Part shown: in pieces, positions 14,389 through 23,007 of the stretch
Layout of the letters: the number at the start of each line of letters is the position of its first letter
Position numbering within the stretch: position 1 is the first letter of the stretch
DNA from: Bacteroidales bacterium
GTDB lineage: Bacteria > Bacteroidota > Bacteroidia > Bacteroidales > P3
Reading direction: 5' to 3'
DNA length: 31,075 nt
Assembly (NCBI GenBank): GCA_016281475.1
Contig: JAEEIS010000193.1
Span: 1-31,075 of the forward strand
Program-made: the position numbers and the translations under genes
The notes under the pieces: model-generated
Seen by the model: the letters and a program-made list of their open reading frames with translations, nothing else
Told to the model about the DNA's origin: nothing
Database searches by the model: none

Positions 14389-16782
14389 CTATTCCGATTT
14401 CTTTTTTGCTGACCACTGGGCTTTTGTGTCGCAATGGTTTTCTATCCAACGGGCGGTGGGAGTGTTGGGGTAACGGGAGCGGACACGGTCGTAGAAGCCG
14501 ATTTGATGATATGCCTGAGCCAGGGCGTCCTCGGAACGAAAGGAGAGGAATGCCATGCGCTGGATTTGGTCGGCCAATAACAGGTATTCGCGACGGCATT
14601 GGCGGGTGTTGAACCAACAATGCTCGGGATCTTGGAGGTCGTTGGGTGAAAGCCACTGCTGCCAGTCGGGGTCATAGCCCCCGCCGTATTCATTCCACGA
14701 GCTCCAGTAACCGTCGGTCTTACCATACGACAGTATTGACCAACACCTGTCTGTTGCATTGCGTAAGCCAACGGAATAGTCAAGCAGGAGCTGTCCTAGA
14801 CGGTCGGGGTCTTGTTCGCGCTGTATCTGCCGTTCGAGCCACAGCATACGCTCGGCATACGCCAGTTTGGGATTGTCCAAAGCAGGCATAGGCTGACAGC
14901 TGTAGCTGAAGGGATTCCAATCCAAATTGTACTTAATATTCTGGTTGCGAATAAAATCAGGCGACACCTGTCTGAGATAACTCACGGCGTTGTAGTAGTC
15001 GCCTTCGCGCAGATGGTGGGTGCCTATCATTTCGACCCAGTAGTTGGTGTCGCTATAGCCCTTATCTGATAGGAATCGGTCGAACTCATCTTGCGGATGG
15101 AGGGTATGTTGCCAAAAATCTTGCAGCAGGCTGGCCGTCATGGTGTCGGCTATCATGAAAGCGGCATTGCTGTAGTCGTGGCTGTTGAAGTCGATGGTGT
15201 CGACATATTGGGCGATGGCAAGGCTGTCGGGGTTGAATTCGAGATAGTAGGGAAAGACAAAATAGTTGTCCCAATCGCGGTACACATGCGTATACGCAGC
15301 CTTGCCCAACTGGGTGCGGACGATGGGTAAGGTCGAATTGTTGCTGATGGCGAAAAGACGGTTTTCAGCCATGTTTGCCAGCTGTAGGGCACGCACACCG
15401 CGTCCCGCTGCCGACAGACGTTCGCAGGCAGCACCACTGCCAAGCAGCAGGCGACGCATGGCATCGTGAATGTATAGGTTACGGTCGGTGCTGTACAACC
15501 AATCGACGCGTTCGATGGCATAGCGAACAGGTGCGGCTAGGGAGGCATATTCTTCTTGTAGTGTACGGTCTATCCAACGAAGCTCGCCGAGAAGGTATTG
15601 CTCGTAGCGGTCGTCAATGGTGTCATTCTTGACATGCAGATAGCAGCGCAGCAGGCGGATGCTGCGACAGAGGAAGGTGTCCTGGCAGCCACGCTCGGCA
15701 CCGTCGAGGCATTGCAACGCTTGCTGGGGACGGCCATAGCGGTCGTGGATGGCAGCAGCGGTATAGCACCACATTGCCTTGTCCTGCACGCGGCTGTCGG
15801 CCATAGCGAGAGAGCAGAGAGCGAGCAGACGGCTGCGTCCTACACTATCGAGACGCATCTCGTACTGGCCATAGCGATAGGAGAAGTCGCCGTTCTCCAT
15901 GGCGTAGAGGAACTTCTGCAGCGTGGAGGGGAAATAGGCGTTGGTGGGATTTTGGTGATAAAGAAGTTCGCAGACCTGTTCGGCACTGCCCATTACATAT
16001 ACCAACGAGGGTATGTCGCCTAGACGGGTGAATATCTCTATTGCCTTGTCGCGTTGACCAGTACGCAGGTAGCTGCCCGCAACGTAGTTTTCCATCTCGT
16101 CGCGCAGACAGCCTTGAGGCAGACCGCTCCCCTTTTGTTCCCAAAGGCGGATGCACTCATTATCGCTGCGCAAGGCGCAGAGCGACCTGACAGCTAGTAG
16201 GAGATAACGGCTGGACAAGGCACCGCTATCGTGTTCTAATGCCAGACGGGTAATAGAATCGAGGGTGGCGGTATTGTCATCCCAGCCACAACTGTAGTAC
16301 CACGGGTCGAGTTGCTGCTGACGTATTTCTTCGTAGAGCTTGCAAAGATAGATATAATCGAGTGCCACAGTGTCGTGGGTAGCCAACAGTTGTTTCACGA
16401 AAGCATTGTCGGGCAATGAGATGGAGATGCCGAAATAGGTACGAATGGAATGTAGCAGCCTTGTTTGACGGTCGGGCTGGCAGGTGGTAGTATGGTAGGC
16501 GAAGAACTCCTTCCAATCGCGGTAGTCGGTTTGATATAAGGCAGCACGGACATCCTGTTCCGTCACTCCATCCACCTGCTCAGCCCAAAGGCGGCAGTTG
16601 GCGGTGACGAAGTCGCTCCGCTGGGCGGCGTATTCCGTTTCCTTCCAATAGGGCATGATGCGGTAGAAGTTGAGGTCGTTGGCACTGAAAATCCATGGTC
16701 CACAGGCGCGAAGAGGGGAAAGGGTCGTAAGGAGCATTAAGACAAGGAGCAAAGGACGAGCAAGGTGGGGAAATAGTCTCAT
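14389..16782 (-). CDS. Large exported, TPR-like protein of unknown function
   Basis: A 797-residue protein. The N-terminus MRLFPHLARPLLLVLMLLTTLSPLRAC is a signal sequence ending in a possible lipobox (LRAC, Cys27; Arg at -2 is unusual), then GPWIFSANDLNFY. The rest is helical and rich in Tyr, Leu, Arg and Asp, with TPR-like pairs such as ENYVAGSYLRTGQRDKAIEIFTRLGD and AAIHDRYGRPQQALQCLDGAE. Near the end YHQIGFYDRVRSRYPNTPTARWIE is also TPR-like. The ACGPW start is a feature I associate with large Bacteroidales exported proteins of no known role. It begins 12 bases after the preceding lipoprotein gene ends, so it is the third gene of a unit with that gene and the ABC permease. Confidence 0.7.
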   Translation of the reverse strand: MRLFPHLARPLLLVLMLLTTLSPLRACGPWIFSANDLNFYRIMPYWKETEYAAQRSDFVTANCRLWAEQVDGVTEQDVRAALYQTDYRDWKEFFAYHTTTCQPDRQTRLLHSIRTYFGISISLPDNAFVKQLLATHDTVALDYIYLCKLYEEIRQQQLDPWYYSCGWDDNTATLDSITRLALEHDSGALSSRYLLLAVRSLCALRSDNECIRLWEQKGSGLPQGCLRDEMENYVAGSYLRTGQRDKAIEIFTRLGDIPSLVYVMGSAEQVCELLYHQNPTNAYFPSTLQKFLYAMENGDFSYRYGQYEMRLDSVGRSRLLALCSLAMADSRVQDKAMWCYTAAAIHDRYGRPQQALQCLDGAERGCQDTFLCRSIRLLRCYLHVKNDTIDDRYEQYLLGELRWIDRTLQEEYASLAAPVRYAIERVDWLYSTDRNLYIHDAMRRLLLGSGAACERLSAAGRGVRALQLANMAENRLFAISNNSTLPIVRTQLGKAAYTHVYRDWDNYFVFPYYLEFNPDSLAIAQYVDTIDFNSHDYSNAAFMIADTMTASLLQDFWQHTLHPQDEFDRFLSDKGYSDTNYWVEMIGTHHLREGDYYNAVSYLRQVSPDFIRNQNIKYNLDWNPFSYSCQPMPALDNPKLAYAERMLWLERQIQREQDPDRLGQLLLDYSVGLRNATDRCWSILSYGKTDGYWSSWNEYGGGYDPDWQQWLSPNDLQDPEHCWFNTRQCRREYLLLADQIQRMAFLSFRSEDALAQAYHQIGFYDRVRSRYPNTPTARWIENHCDTKAQWSAKKKSE

Positions 16783-16794
16783 AGTGCAATGTGA

Positions 16795-17823
16795 TTATTG
16801 GTTGTTATGGATTTGCTTGCGGGGCTTGCGGGCAAAGACGTTGCTGGGGTTCAATATAGATTCAACCTCCTCGAAGCTATAGTGCGAAAGGCTGGCAGAG
16901 TCGAGGTGGTAGAGTGCAACGGCACCCATACGATGGAAGCGCATCTTGTCATTCATAGCTTGTTGCACCTGACGGATGGCTGACATTTCGCCCCATTCAA
17001 TCCGCAGGGTGTCGCTGCTTTGTGCGGGCAGTTGAGATGAGGGAACTAGATGGGAGAACTGCCCATTGGGATGAAATGCCACACCCCAACCATAGAGGGG
17101 ATAGGCGCAGTCGAGATGCTTTCCTCTTGCTGCCAAGGTGTCGAGCCATTGGGGAGTGAGGTATTTCAGATAGGGCTTCGCGTCGTTGTAGTCGAGTATC
17201 GAGTTGCGGGTGGCGGGGTTCTGCAAGGCACCTGTGTTGTAAAGCATCAACATATAGTGGACGCCGGTGGGCAGATTGTCGATATTGGCAAGCTGGCTGA
17301 GACGTATTGTGGTGGAGACTTGGATGCTGTCTTCATGGGCACGGTCGAGCACGCCCCAAACGATACTACGAATCGAATAAGCGGCTGAGGCACTGCCATC
17401 GCAGTCGAGCTGTATCTCGCGGTAGCCAATGCCATTGCAGCGCATCATGGCAGCAACACGGTCGTAGATATGGTAGGCAAGGCTGTATTCACTACAATTG
17501 TTATCGGCAAGGTCTATTGCCTCACGGGAGACATAGACTGTGGGCACCACCTCGATGCCTGCAGGAATTGGCTGAAGGAAACGAAGGGTGGCCGCAGGCA
17601 CTAAGGCGTTTCCCTCCTCGTTGGGCACCACGTCGAAGAGGTGCAGATAGATACGGCTGATGTGATGGTCCTGCAGGAATTGCAGTTCCCACGCCGTGGG
17701 GTTGAAGGTGGTCTTCCAATGGTAGATGGATCTTTCGGCCTTGGGCTGGGTTTGAGGGGTATTGCCTGTGCCACAGCCGATGAGCATGGCAAGCATGGCC
17801 CAAAAGGGAATAAGGCGTTTCAT
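16795..17823 (-). CDS. Lipoprotein with glycosidase-like (TIM-barrel-like) fold
   Basis: A 342-residue lipoprotein; MKRLIPFWAMLAMLIGC has a clear lipobox with Cys17. The mature sequence has IYHWKTTFNPTAWELQFLQDHHISRIYLHLFDV, VVPTVYVSREAI, REIQLDCDGSASA and YMLMLYNTG. These are spaced like successive beta strands of a TIM barrel, as in glycoside-hydrolase-like families (I suspect a DUF3142-type relative, not certain). QLDCD could hold acidic active-site residues. It starts six bases after the ABC permease stop and is followed at 12 bases by the large TPR-like gene, so all three are probably one operon. A carbohydrate substrate is inference only. Confidence 0.65.
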   Translation of the reverse strand: MKRLIPFWAMLAMLIGCGTGNTPQTQPKAERSIYHWKTTFNPTAWELQFLQDHHISRIYLHLFDVVPNEEGNALVPAATLRFLQPIPAGIEVVPTVYVSREAIDLADNNCSEYSLAYHIYDRVAAMMRCNGIGYREIQLDCDGSASAAYSIRSIVWGVLDRAHEDSIQVSTTIRLSQLANIDNLPTGVHYMLMLYNTGALQNPATRNSILDYNDAKPYLKYLTPQWLDTLAARGKHLDCAYPLYGWGVAFHPNGQFSHLVPSSQLPAQSSDTLRIEWGEMSAIRQVQQAMNDKMRFHRMGAVALYHLDSASLSHYSFEEVESILNPSNVFARKPRKQIHNNQ

Positions 17824-17829
17824 GGTTGT

Positions 17830-18909
17830 CTATTTTATTCTCACTCGGGGGTCGAGGAGACCGTAGAGTATGTCGGTAAGGATATTGATGACTATCAGCA
17901 GCACGCATACGAAGAGGATGGCACCCATGACGACGGGGAAGTCGTATTTGTCAAGCCCGTCGACGATGACGATGCCCATGCCTTTCCAGTCGAAGACGTA
18001 TTCGACAAAGACGGCTCCCGCCAGCAGCCCTGCCAGCCAGCCCGACGCGGAGGTGACGACAGGGTTGAGGGCGTTGCGGAGGGCATGGTGGAAGATGACG
18101 CGCCGCTCGGGGATGCCCTTGGCACGGGCGGTGCGGATGTAGTCCTGCGAAAGGGCTTCGAGCATGCTGTTCTTGGTGAGCTGGGTGAGCGTCGCCAATG
18201 GACGTATACCCAGGGTGAGGGCGGGAAGTATAAGGTTCTTGAGGTCGAGGTATTCGCCAGTGCCGTAGTCGTCGACAGTGTAGAGGTTGCCGAACATGCT
18301 GAGGTGGGTCCAATCGGCCAGCACGTAGGCAAAGAACCATGCGATAAGGATGGCGGCAAAGAAGGAGGGCAGCGACATGCCAAGGGTGGATAGCACCAAA
18401 GTGAGGCGGTCGACCCAACTGTCCTTGTAAATAGCGGAGAGCACGCCAAGCAGTATGCCTAGAATAAGAGCGAAGGTGAGAGCCACCACAGCCAACAGCG
18501 CGGTCTGAGGGAAGGCGGTGGCAATGATTTCGGAGACCTTGCGCTGGGACTGGTAGCTGCGGCGCAGGTAGGGCGACTTGAGCACTACCGAGGTGCTGCC
18601 CGCCTTCAGCAAGGTGGTGTAAGGCGCATACTTGCTGGAGTCGAGGTAGAAGAAGTTGTCAGGGTCGGCGTGGTTGTGCACGGAGACGGGCAACAGGTCG
18701 TTGAGGTAGTTGAGGTATTGTGTTGCCACAGGCTTGTCGCGACCCAGGTCGCGGTTGATAATTGCAATGCTCTCGGCATCGGCACGCTGGCCGAGCATCA
18801 TGCGGGCTGGGTCGCCTGGCAGGATGTTGAAAAGGATGAAGACAAGCGTGACCACTCCCAGCAGAACTAGGAGACCATAGAGGAGGCGTTTGATGGTGTA
18901 TTTGAACAA
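17830..18909 (-). CDS. Oligopeptide/dipeptide-type ABC transporter permease (OppB/DppB family)
   Basis: A 359-residue inner-membrane permease with about six helices. The N-terminal MFKYTIKRLLYGLLVLLGVVTLVFILFNILPGDPA is diagnostic of the DppB/OppB branch, and the EAA-type loop is at DYIRTARAKGIPERRVIFHHALRNALNP. A long periplasmic insertion with DYGTGEYLDLKN lies between later helices. No ATG precedes the conserved start; a stop lies two codons upstream, so TTG at 18909 is the most likely start. The partner permease, ATPases and binding protein are not in the window, which is unusual because these genes normally cluster. The two downstream lipoprotein-type genes are tightly linked to it. Confidence 0.88.
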   Translation of the reverse strand: MFKYTIKRLLYGLLVLLGVVTLVFILFNILPGDPARMMLGQRADAESIAIINRDLGRDKPVATQYLNYLNDLLPVSVHNHADPDNFFYLDSSKYAPYTTLLKAGSTSVVLKSPYLRRSYQSQRKVSEIIATAFPQTALLAVVALTFALILGILLGVLSAIYKDSWVDRLTLVLSTLGMSLPSFFAAILIAWFFAYVLADWTHLSMFGNLYTVDDYGTGEYLDLKNLILPALTLGIRPLATLTQLTKNSMLEALSQDYIRTARAKGIPERRVIFHHALRNALNPVVTSASGWLAGLLAGAVFVEYVFDWKGMGIVIVDGLDKYDFPVVMGAILFVCVLLIVINILTDILYGLLDPRVRIK

Positions 18910-18935
18910 TTGTTTAAAAGTTTAATGGTTAGGGG

Positions 18936-19022
18936 TTAGAAGGGTGTTAAAGGGGGAGCTAAAAAGGGGAGTTATGAAAGGTGTTAAAAAGGGAGTTATA
19001 AAAGGGAGTTAAAGGGGACAAT
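18936..19022 (+). repeat. gggagttaaa-type tandem repeat, second site
   Basis: Degenerate units (gggtgttaaa, gggagctaaaaa, gggagttatgaaa, ggtgttaaaaa, gggagttataaaa, gggagttaaag) fill the spacer between the permease gene and tsaB. They end in ggacaatacattt as at 11490-11540. Confidence 0.75.
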
Positions 19023-19059
19023 ACATTTCGCGACAATACTGTAGACAAATGTATTGTCC
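19016..19059. repeat. 13-bp perfect inverted repeat ggacaatacattt
   Basis: 19016-19028 and 19047-19059 are exact reverse complements with an 18-base loop. It sits directly downstream of the tsaB stop, so it may act as a terminator for that operon or be part of the repeat unit. A short AT repeat (19061-19077) overlaps the tsaB stop. Confidence 0.6.
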
Positions 19060-19074
19060 ATTTTAATTTTCAAT

Positions 19075-19767
19075 TTATTTGAGTCCTCTGACTATACTTT
19101 TCTTTGCTACGAAGTCTTTAAGGTAGAAGGGCTCGAAATAGGCCACATCCTCCACCTGCCCTGCTTGCAGACGCTGCATGGCAATTGGGAGCATGCCTGC
19201 TGCGGAGATGCGGAAGTCTGATGCGTAGCGGGCATTGGGGTGGACACCCAACAGCTCTCGTGTCTTCTCGGCACCGTCACCAACAAAGGTCACCTCTCCC
19301 CTATTCAGGTACTCGTCATAGATTCCGCTCTCGATGATATCGGCACTTGTCGGCTTAATCAATTCCGTGGGTGAAGCATATACAGCCGTATAGCACTCCA
19401 TGCGCCGTGCGTCAATCATGGGGCAGACCATGCCCCCGTAGTCTGGATGTTGGGCATAATATTGTGCCGCCATGCCTTGTAGCGTTGGCACCGACAGCAA
19501 TGGTATGGAGAGGGCATAGCAGAAGCCTTTGGCAGAACTGACACCGATGCGCAGGCCTGTGTAGCTTCCTGGACCAGAAGAGACACACACTGCGTCGAGC
19601 TGTTTGGGTGTGATATGGCACTGCTCGAAGAGCTGTTCCACAAACAAGGGCAGTCGCGACGAGTGGGCGTTAGGCTGGTCGGAATGCAATTCTGCCAACA
19701 CTTCGCCATCTCGGGCTAGGGCAACGGAGCAGACCGCTGTGGCAGTTTCAAGTAGCATAATAGTCAT
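19075..19767 (-). CDS. tsaB: tRNA threonylcarbamoyladenosine biosynthesis protein TsaB
   Basis: A 230-residue ASKHA-fold partner that pairs with TsaD for t6A modification of tRNAs reading ANN codons. The start MTIMLLETATAVCSVALA matches family N-termini. The conserved SSGPGSYTGLRIGVSSAKGFCYAL segment and VPTLQGMA, MVCPMIDARRMECYTA are typical. The start at 19767 is chosen over 19818 because the longer form overlaps the upstream gene and adds non-family sequence. It begins four bases after the lolA-like stop. Last gene of the rpe-rlmI-folE-lolA-tsaB run. Confidence 0.92.
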   Translation of the reverse strand: MTIMLLETATAVCSVALARDGEVLAELHSDQPNAHSSRLPLFVEQLFEQCHITPKQLDAVCVSSGPGSYTGLRIGVSSAKGFCYALSIPLLSVPTLQGMAAQYYAQHPDYGGMVCPMIDARRMECYTAVYASPTELIKPTSADIIESGIYDEYLNRGEVTFVGDGAEKTRELLGVHPNARYASDFRISAAGMLPIAMQRLQAGQVEDVAYFEPFYLKDFVAKKSIVRGLK

Positions 19768-19771
19768 AGCA

Positions 19772-20416
19772 CTATCGCATATCGATAACCTCAAAACCTT
19801 GTGGAGACGTATAGGCAAAGGCTGTGAGGGCAGTTTTCACCTGAGTGTAGTTGGAGAAGGTGTATTCGCCGCGCGACGAGTCGTAGTTGTGCTGTTCCAG
19901 CTTCTTCAGGCGGTTGTTGGAGGTGTCGATGAAGAGCCGAATCTTGTGGTAGGGGCGGTTCTTCTTAGGCTGGAGGTCGATGATGGCGGTGCCGTCCTCG
20001 TCGCGGATATACTTGGCGCGATAGTTCTTCTGATAGTTGGCTAGCAGGGCGGCGGGATTGGTGAGGTCGTCGTCGCTTTCGGTCATATTGTTCACTACCA
20101 CCTCCTTGGCGTTCTTGTTCACCTGCCAGACGGTCTTGCCGTCGCAGTATATCTCTATATCACCCGCCTTGACGATATAGCAGGGGGCCTTATAGGTGAT
20201 GGCTGCCTTCTGGCGGAAGGTTTCTTTCTTGTTGGCATCGAGGTTCACCACGGTGACATCGAATTTGAATGAGCCTGTCGTCCATTTGACAGCCACGCTA
20301 TTCAGTATCTTGTTGGCATTCTCGTCTACGGTGCCACCACTTGCAGTATGCGTCAGCTGGGCAAACGAGCACTGCATGGCTAGCAGTGCAATACATAGGG
20401 AAAGTATCTTTTTCAT
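19772..20416 (-). CDS. LolA-like outer-membrane lipoprotein carrier protein
   Basis: A 214-residue periplasmic protein with signal peptide MKKILSLCIALLAMQCSFA. The mature chain is beta-strand-rich, with GSFKFDVTVVNLDANKKETFRQKAAITYKAPCYIVKAGDIEIYCDGKTVWQVNKNAKEVVV. This is the pattern of the LolA half-barrel, which ferries lipoproteins from the inner to the outer membrane. Later DLQPKKNRPYHKIRLFIDTSNNRLKKLE also fits. Bacteroidota usually have several LolA paralogs, so this one could serve another amphipathic cargo. It lies 33 bases after folE and four before tsaB. Confidence 0.8.
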   Translation of the reverse strand: MKKILSLCIALLAMQCSFAQLTHTASGGTVDENANKILNSVAVKWTTGSFKFDVTVVNLDANKKETFRQKAAITYKAPCYIVKAGDIEIYCDGKTVWQVNKNAKEVVVNNMTESDDDLTNPAALLANYQKNYRAKYIRDEDGTAIIDLQPKKNRPYHKIRLFIDTSNNRLKKLEQHNYDSSRGEYTFSNYTQVKTALTAFAYTSPQGFEVIDMR

Positions 20417-20420
20417 TATT

Positions 20421-20452
20421 TCTTAATTCTTAATTTTTAATTCTCAATTTTA
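20421..20452. repeat. AT repeat (cttaatttttaattctcaat) in the folE-lolA spacer
   Basis: Degenerate heptamer units fill the 33-base gap and extend to the folE stop codon (20450-20452), so the folE stop is within repeat-like DNA. Confidence 0.6.
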
Positions 20453-21058
20453 ATGCAGGTCCACCCCGATGATGTGCATAAACTCCTCGCGGGTCTTGGG
20501 GTCGTTCATAAAGGCACCGGTGAAGTCGCTGGTGGTGGTGACGGAGTTCTGTTTCTGCACCCCGCGCATCGACATGCACATGTGCTGCGCCTCGATGACC
20601 ACTGCCACACCCAGCGGGTTGAGCACCTCCTGTATGCAGCTCTTAATCTGTTTGGTGAGACGTTCCTGCACCTGCAGGCGGCGGGCGTAGGCATCCACCA
20701 CGCGGGGTATCTTGCTCAGCCCCACAATAGTGCCGTTGGGAATATAGGCCACATGCGCCTTACCCACAAAGGGCACCATGTGGTGCTCACAGAGCGAATA
20801 GAGCTCTATGTCCTTCACTACGACCATCTGCTTATAGTCTTCGTGGAACATGGCAGAGCGCAGTATCTCCTTGGGGTCTAAGTCATAACCATTGGTAAAG
20901 AACAACATTGCCTTGGCAATGCGCTCGGGCGATTTCAGCAGTCCCTCCCTCTCCGGATCTTCGCCCAACAGGCGGAGGATGGCCTTGTAGTGCTCGGCCA
21001 GTTCGGCAACGCATTTCTCGTCGTATTGGTCAACTTTGATATATCCTTTTTCGTGCAT
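20450..21058 (-). CDS. folE: GTP cyclohydrolase I
   Basis: Converts GTP to 7,8-dihydroneopterin triphosphate, the first step of pterin/folate synthesis. The 202-residue product has zinc ligands Cys90 and His93 in [11 protein letters not shown] and Cys161 in [11 protein letters not shown]. It also has [31 protein letters not shown] and HIIGVD near the end, all diagnostic. ATG at 21058 ([15 protein letters not shown]) is preferred over a GTG nine codons earlier. The neighbours are rlmI upstream (44-base gap) and the lolA-like gene downstream. Together with folA at 5.2 kb this shows an active folate pathway. Confidence 0.96.
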   Translation of the reverse strand: MHEKGYIKVDQYDEKCVAELAEHYKAILRLLGEDPEREGLLKSPERIAKAMLFFTNGYDLDPKEILRSAMFHEDYKQMVVVKDIELYSLCEHHMVPFVGKAHVAYIPNGTIVGLSKIPRVVDAYARRLQVQERLTKQIKSCIQEVLNPLGVAVVIEAQHMCMSMRGVQKQNSVTTTSDFTGAFMNDPKTREEFMHIIGVDLH

Positions 21059-21102
21059 ATTAGTTATTTTAGATATTTTTATCACCTGCGGAGGTGCTCC
21101 GC

Positions 21103-22278
21103 TTATTCAATATATAGTAATAGTCCCTTCAGGTATTCCCCTTCGGGGTGGTAGATGCTGACGGGGTGGTCCATGGCGTGGGGCAGATGGCGGACGATGC
21201 GCACGCGCCGATGGGCGTTGGCGGCAGCGGTGAAGCAGACGGTCTGGAAGTCGTCGCGGCTCACAGCCTGCGAACAGCTGAACGTCAGCAGCAGTCCACC
21301 GGGGCGTATCATTCCCATCGCCTTCTGGTTGATATTGCGGTAGCCTTTCAAACCCTGTTGCAGATTGCGGTGGTTCTTGGCAAAGGCCGGCGGGTCGAGA
21401 ATGATGATGTCGAACTGGTCCCCTACCTTGTCCAAATACTGTAGCACATCTGCCACCACTCCTTTGTGAGGTGCTTCTTCGCCGAAGTTGAGCGCCACAT
21501 TGCGGTTGCACAGCTCGATTGCCTTCTTACTGATGTCCACCGTCTCTACATAGCTGGCTCCTCCCCGCAAGGCCGCAAGGCTGAAGCCGCCCGTGTAGCC
21601 AAAGCAGTTCAACACCCTGCATCCTTGCGACAGCGATGCCACGAGGGCACGGTTCTCGCGCTGGTCGACAAAAAAGCCTGTCTTCTGCCCTTCGTAGAAG
21701 TTGATAAGCAGACGGTTGCCACCTTCACATATCTCCCACTCGGCAGGCTCCTGCCCCCAGATGTAGCCGTCCTCGCATCCACCCGGCACCGTGGCGCTAC
21801 TTTTGTCAAAGACAGACTGGATGCCATAGTTGCCCAGCAGGTCGACAAACAGTTCCGTCAGCATGGGGAAAAGCCTGTGCATCCCCACGCTGTGGGCCTG
21901 CATCACCAACACTCCGTTGTACCAGTCGCACACCAACCCGGGCAGAAAGTCGCCCTCGGCGTGAACCAGCCTAAAGACATTGGTATTCTCTTTGCCAAAG
22001 AATCCAAACCTCTCACGGTAAGCAATGGCTTTTTGCAGCCGCTCGCGGAAGAAAGCCTTGTCCACCTGTTGTGTGTCGAACGACAGCACCTTGCATACGA
22101 TGCTGTCATCCTGATAGTGTCCCACTGCCAACCACCGTCGGTCGGCACTGTACACATCCACAATATCGCCTGCCTGCGGATTGCCCTCGACCTTACGCAC
22201 CGCACCCGAGAATATCCACGGGTGGCGGCGCATGACGGCCTTGTCCTTTCCTGGGGCTAGATATAGAGCGGGTCTCAC
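21103..22278 (-). CDS. rlmI: 23S rRNA (cytosine-C5) methyltransferase, RlmI type
   Basis: A class I SAM-dependent methyltransferase of the RlmI/YccW family, 391 residues. The N-terminal PUA domain has [21 protein letters not shown]. The Rossmann core follows: [34 protein letters not shown] with SAM-binding glycines, [32 protein letters not shown] and [12 protein letters not shown]. The start is GTG at 22278, overlapping the rpe stop (GTGA); upstream translation is out of family and lies over rpe. This overlap implies coupled translation. The Bacteroidota target site may be C1962 as in E. coli but is inferred. Confidence 0.92.
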   Translation of the reverse strand: MRPALYLAPGKDKAVMRRHPWIFSGAVRKVEGNPQAGDIVDVYSADRRWLAVGHYQDDSIVCKVLSFDTQQVDKAFFRERLQKAIAYRERFGFFGKENTNVFRLVHAEGDFLPGLVCDWYNGVLVMQAHSVGMHRLFPMLTELFVDLLGNYGIQSVFDKSSATVPGGCEDGYIWGQEPAEWEICEGGNRLLINFYEGQKTGFFVDQRENRALVASLSQGCRVLNCFGYTGGFSLAALRGGASYVETVDISKKAIELCNRNVALNFGEEAPHKGVVADVLQYLDKVGDQFDIIILDPPAFAKNHRNLQQGLKGYRNINQKAMGMIRPGGLLLTFSCSQAVSRDDFQTVCFTAAANAHRRVRIVRHLPHAMDHPVSIYHPEGEYLKGLLLYIE

Positions 22279-22919
22279 TGTTTCAGCTGTTTGATAGTTT
22301 CTAACGGATTGGCCGACTTGAACACGGCGTTGCCCGCCACCAGCACGTCGGCACCAGCGGAAAACAGCTTCGGCGCATTCTCCACGTTCACACCGCCGTC
22401 CACCTCTATCAGGCACTGCGGAGCCTTCCTGTCACACAACGCGCGCAGCTGTTGCACCTTGCTGTATGTATTCTCGATAAACTTCTGCCCGCCGAAGCCG
22501 GGATTGACCGACATCAGCAACACTACGTCGCATAGCTGCACAGTGTCCTCCAAGAGGCTGACCGCCGTGCCTGGGTTCAGCACCACGCCGCACTGCATCC
22601 CCGCGTCCTTGATGGCGTGGAGCGTGCGGTCCAAGTGCGTGCAAGCCTCGTAATGTACGGTCAGTATGTCGGCACCCGCCTCTTTGAAGTCGTTCACATA
22701 ACGACCCGGGTCCACAATCATCAGATGCACGTCCAGCGGCTTGCGGGCATGTCTCTTAATATGCTTGACCACAGGCTGCCCGAAACTGATGTTCGGCACA
22801 AACACGCCGTCCATCACGTCCACATGCAGCCAGTCGCATTCGCTCGCGTTGAGCATTTCTATGTCGCGCTGTAGGTTGCCAAAGTCGGCACTAAGCAATG
22901 AGGGAGAGATTAGTTTCAT
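22275..22919 (-). CDS. rpe: Ribulose-phosphate 3-epimerase
   Basis: Interconverts ribulose 5-phosphate and xylulose 5-phosphate in the pentose phosphate pathway. The 214-residue TIM barrel has ISPSLLSADFGNL, metal/catalytic His32 and Asp34 in LHVDVMDG, His65 in DVHLMI, VLLMSVNPGFGGQKF and IEVDGGVN. The ATG at 22919 (MKLISPS) is used; the two codons before it belong to the repeat-rich leader. It is first in a minus-strand run with rlmI (4-base overlap), folE, lolA-like and tsaB. Confidence 0.97.
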   Translation of the reverse strand: MKLISPSLLSADFGNLQRDIEMLNASECDWLHVDVMDGVFVPNISFGQPVVKHIKRHARKPLDVHLMIVDPGRYVNDFKEAGADILTVHYEACTHLDRTLHAIKDAGMQCGVVLNPGTAVSLLEDTVQLCDVVLLMSVNPGFGGQKFIENTYSKVQQLRALCDRKAPQCLIEVDGGVNVENAPKLFSAGADVLVAGNAVFKSANPLETIKQLKQ

Positions 22920-22920
22920 T

Positions 22921-23007
22921 TTCAAGTGAAAAGTGAAAAGTGAAAGGTGAAAACTGATAATGCCCGCCCCTGCGAGGTTTCAATTTTCAACTTTCAATTT
23001 TCAATTA
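22921..23007. repeat. AT heptamer repeats in the yitT-rpe spacer
   Basis: Two runs, aagtgaaaagtgaaaggtga (22925-22955 area) and caattttcaactttcaattt (22979-23005), face opposite ways around a small GC-rich island (tgcccgcccctgcgaggt). The layout AT run, GC island, inverted AT run is the same as at 616-709. Confidence 0.75.

Noticed and set aside
22279..22416. N-terminal extension of rlmI over rpe
   Set aside because: Cys/Arg/Gly-rich, not family sequence, and overlaps rpe in another frame; the GTG at 22278 fits RlmI length and start.
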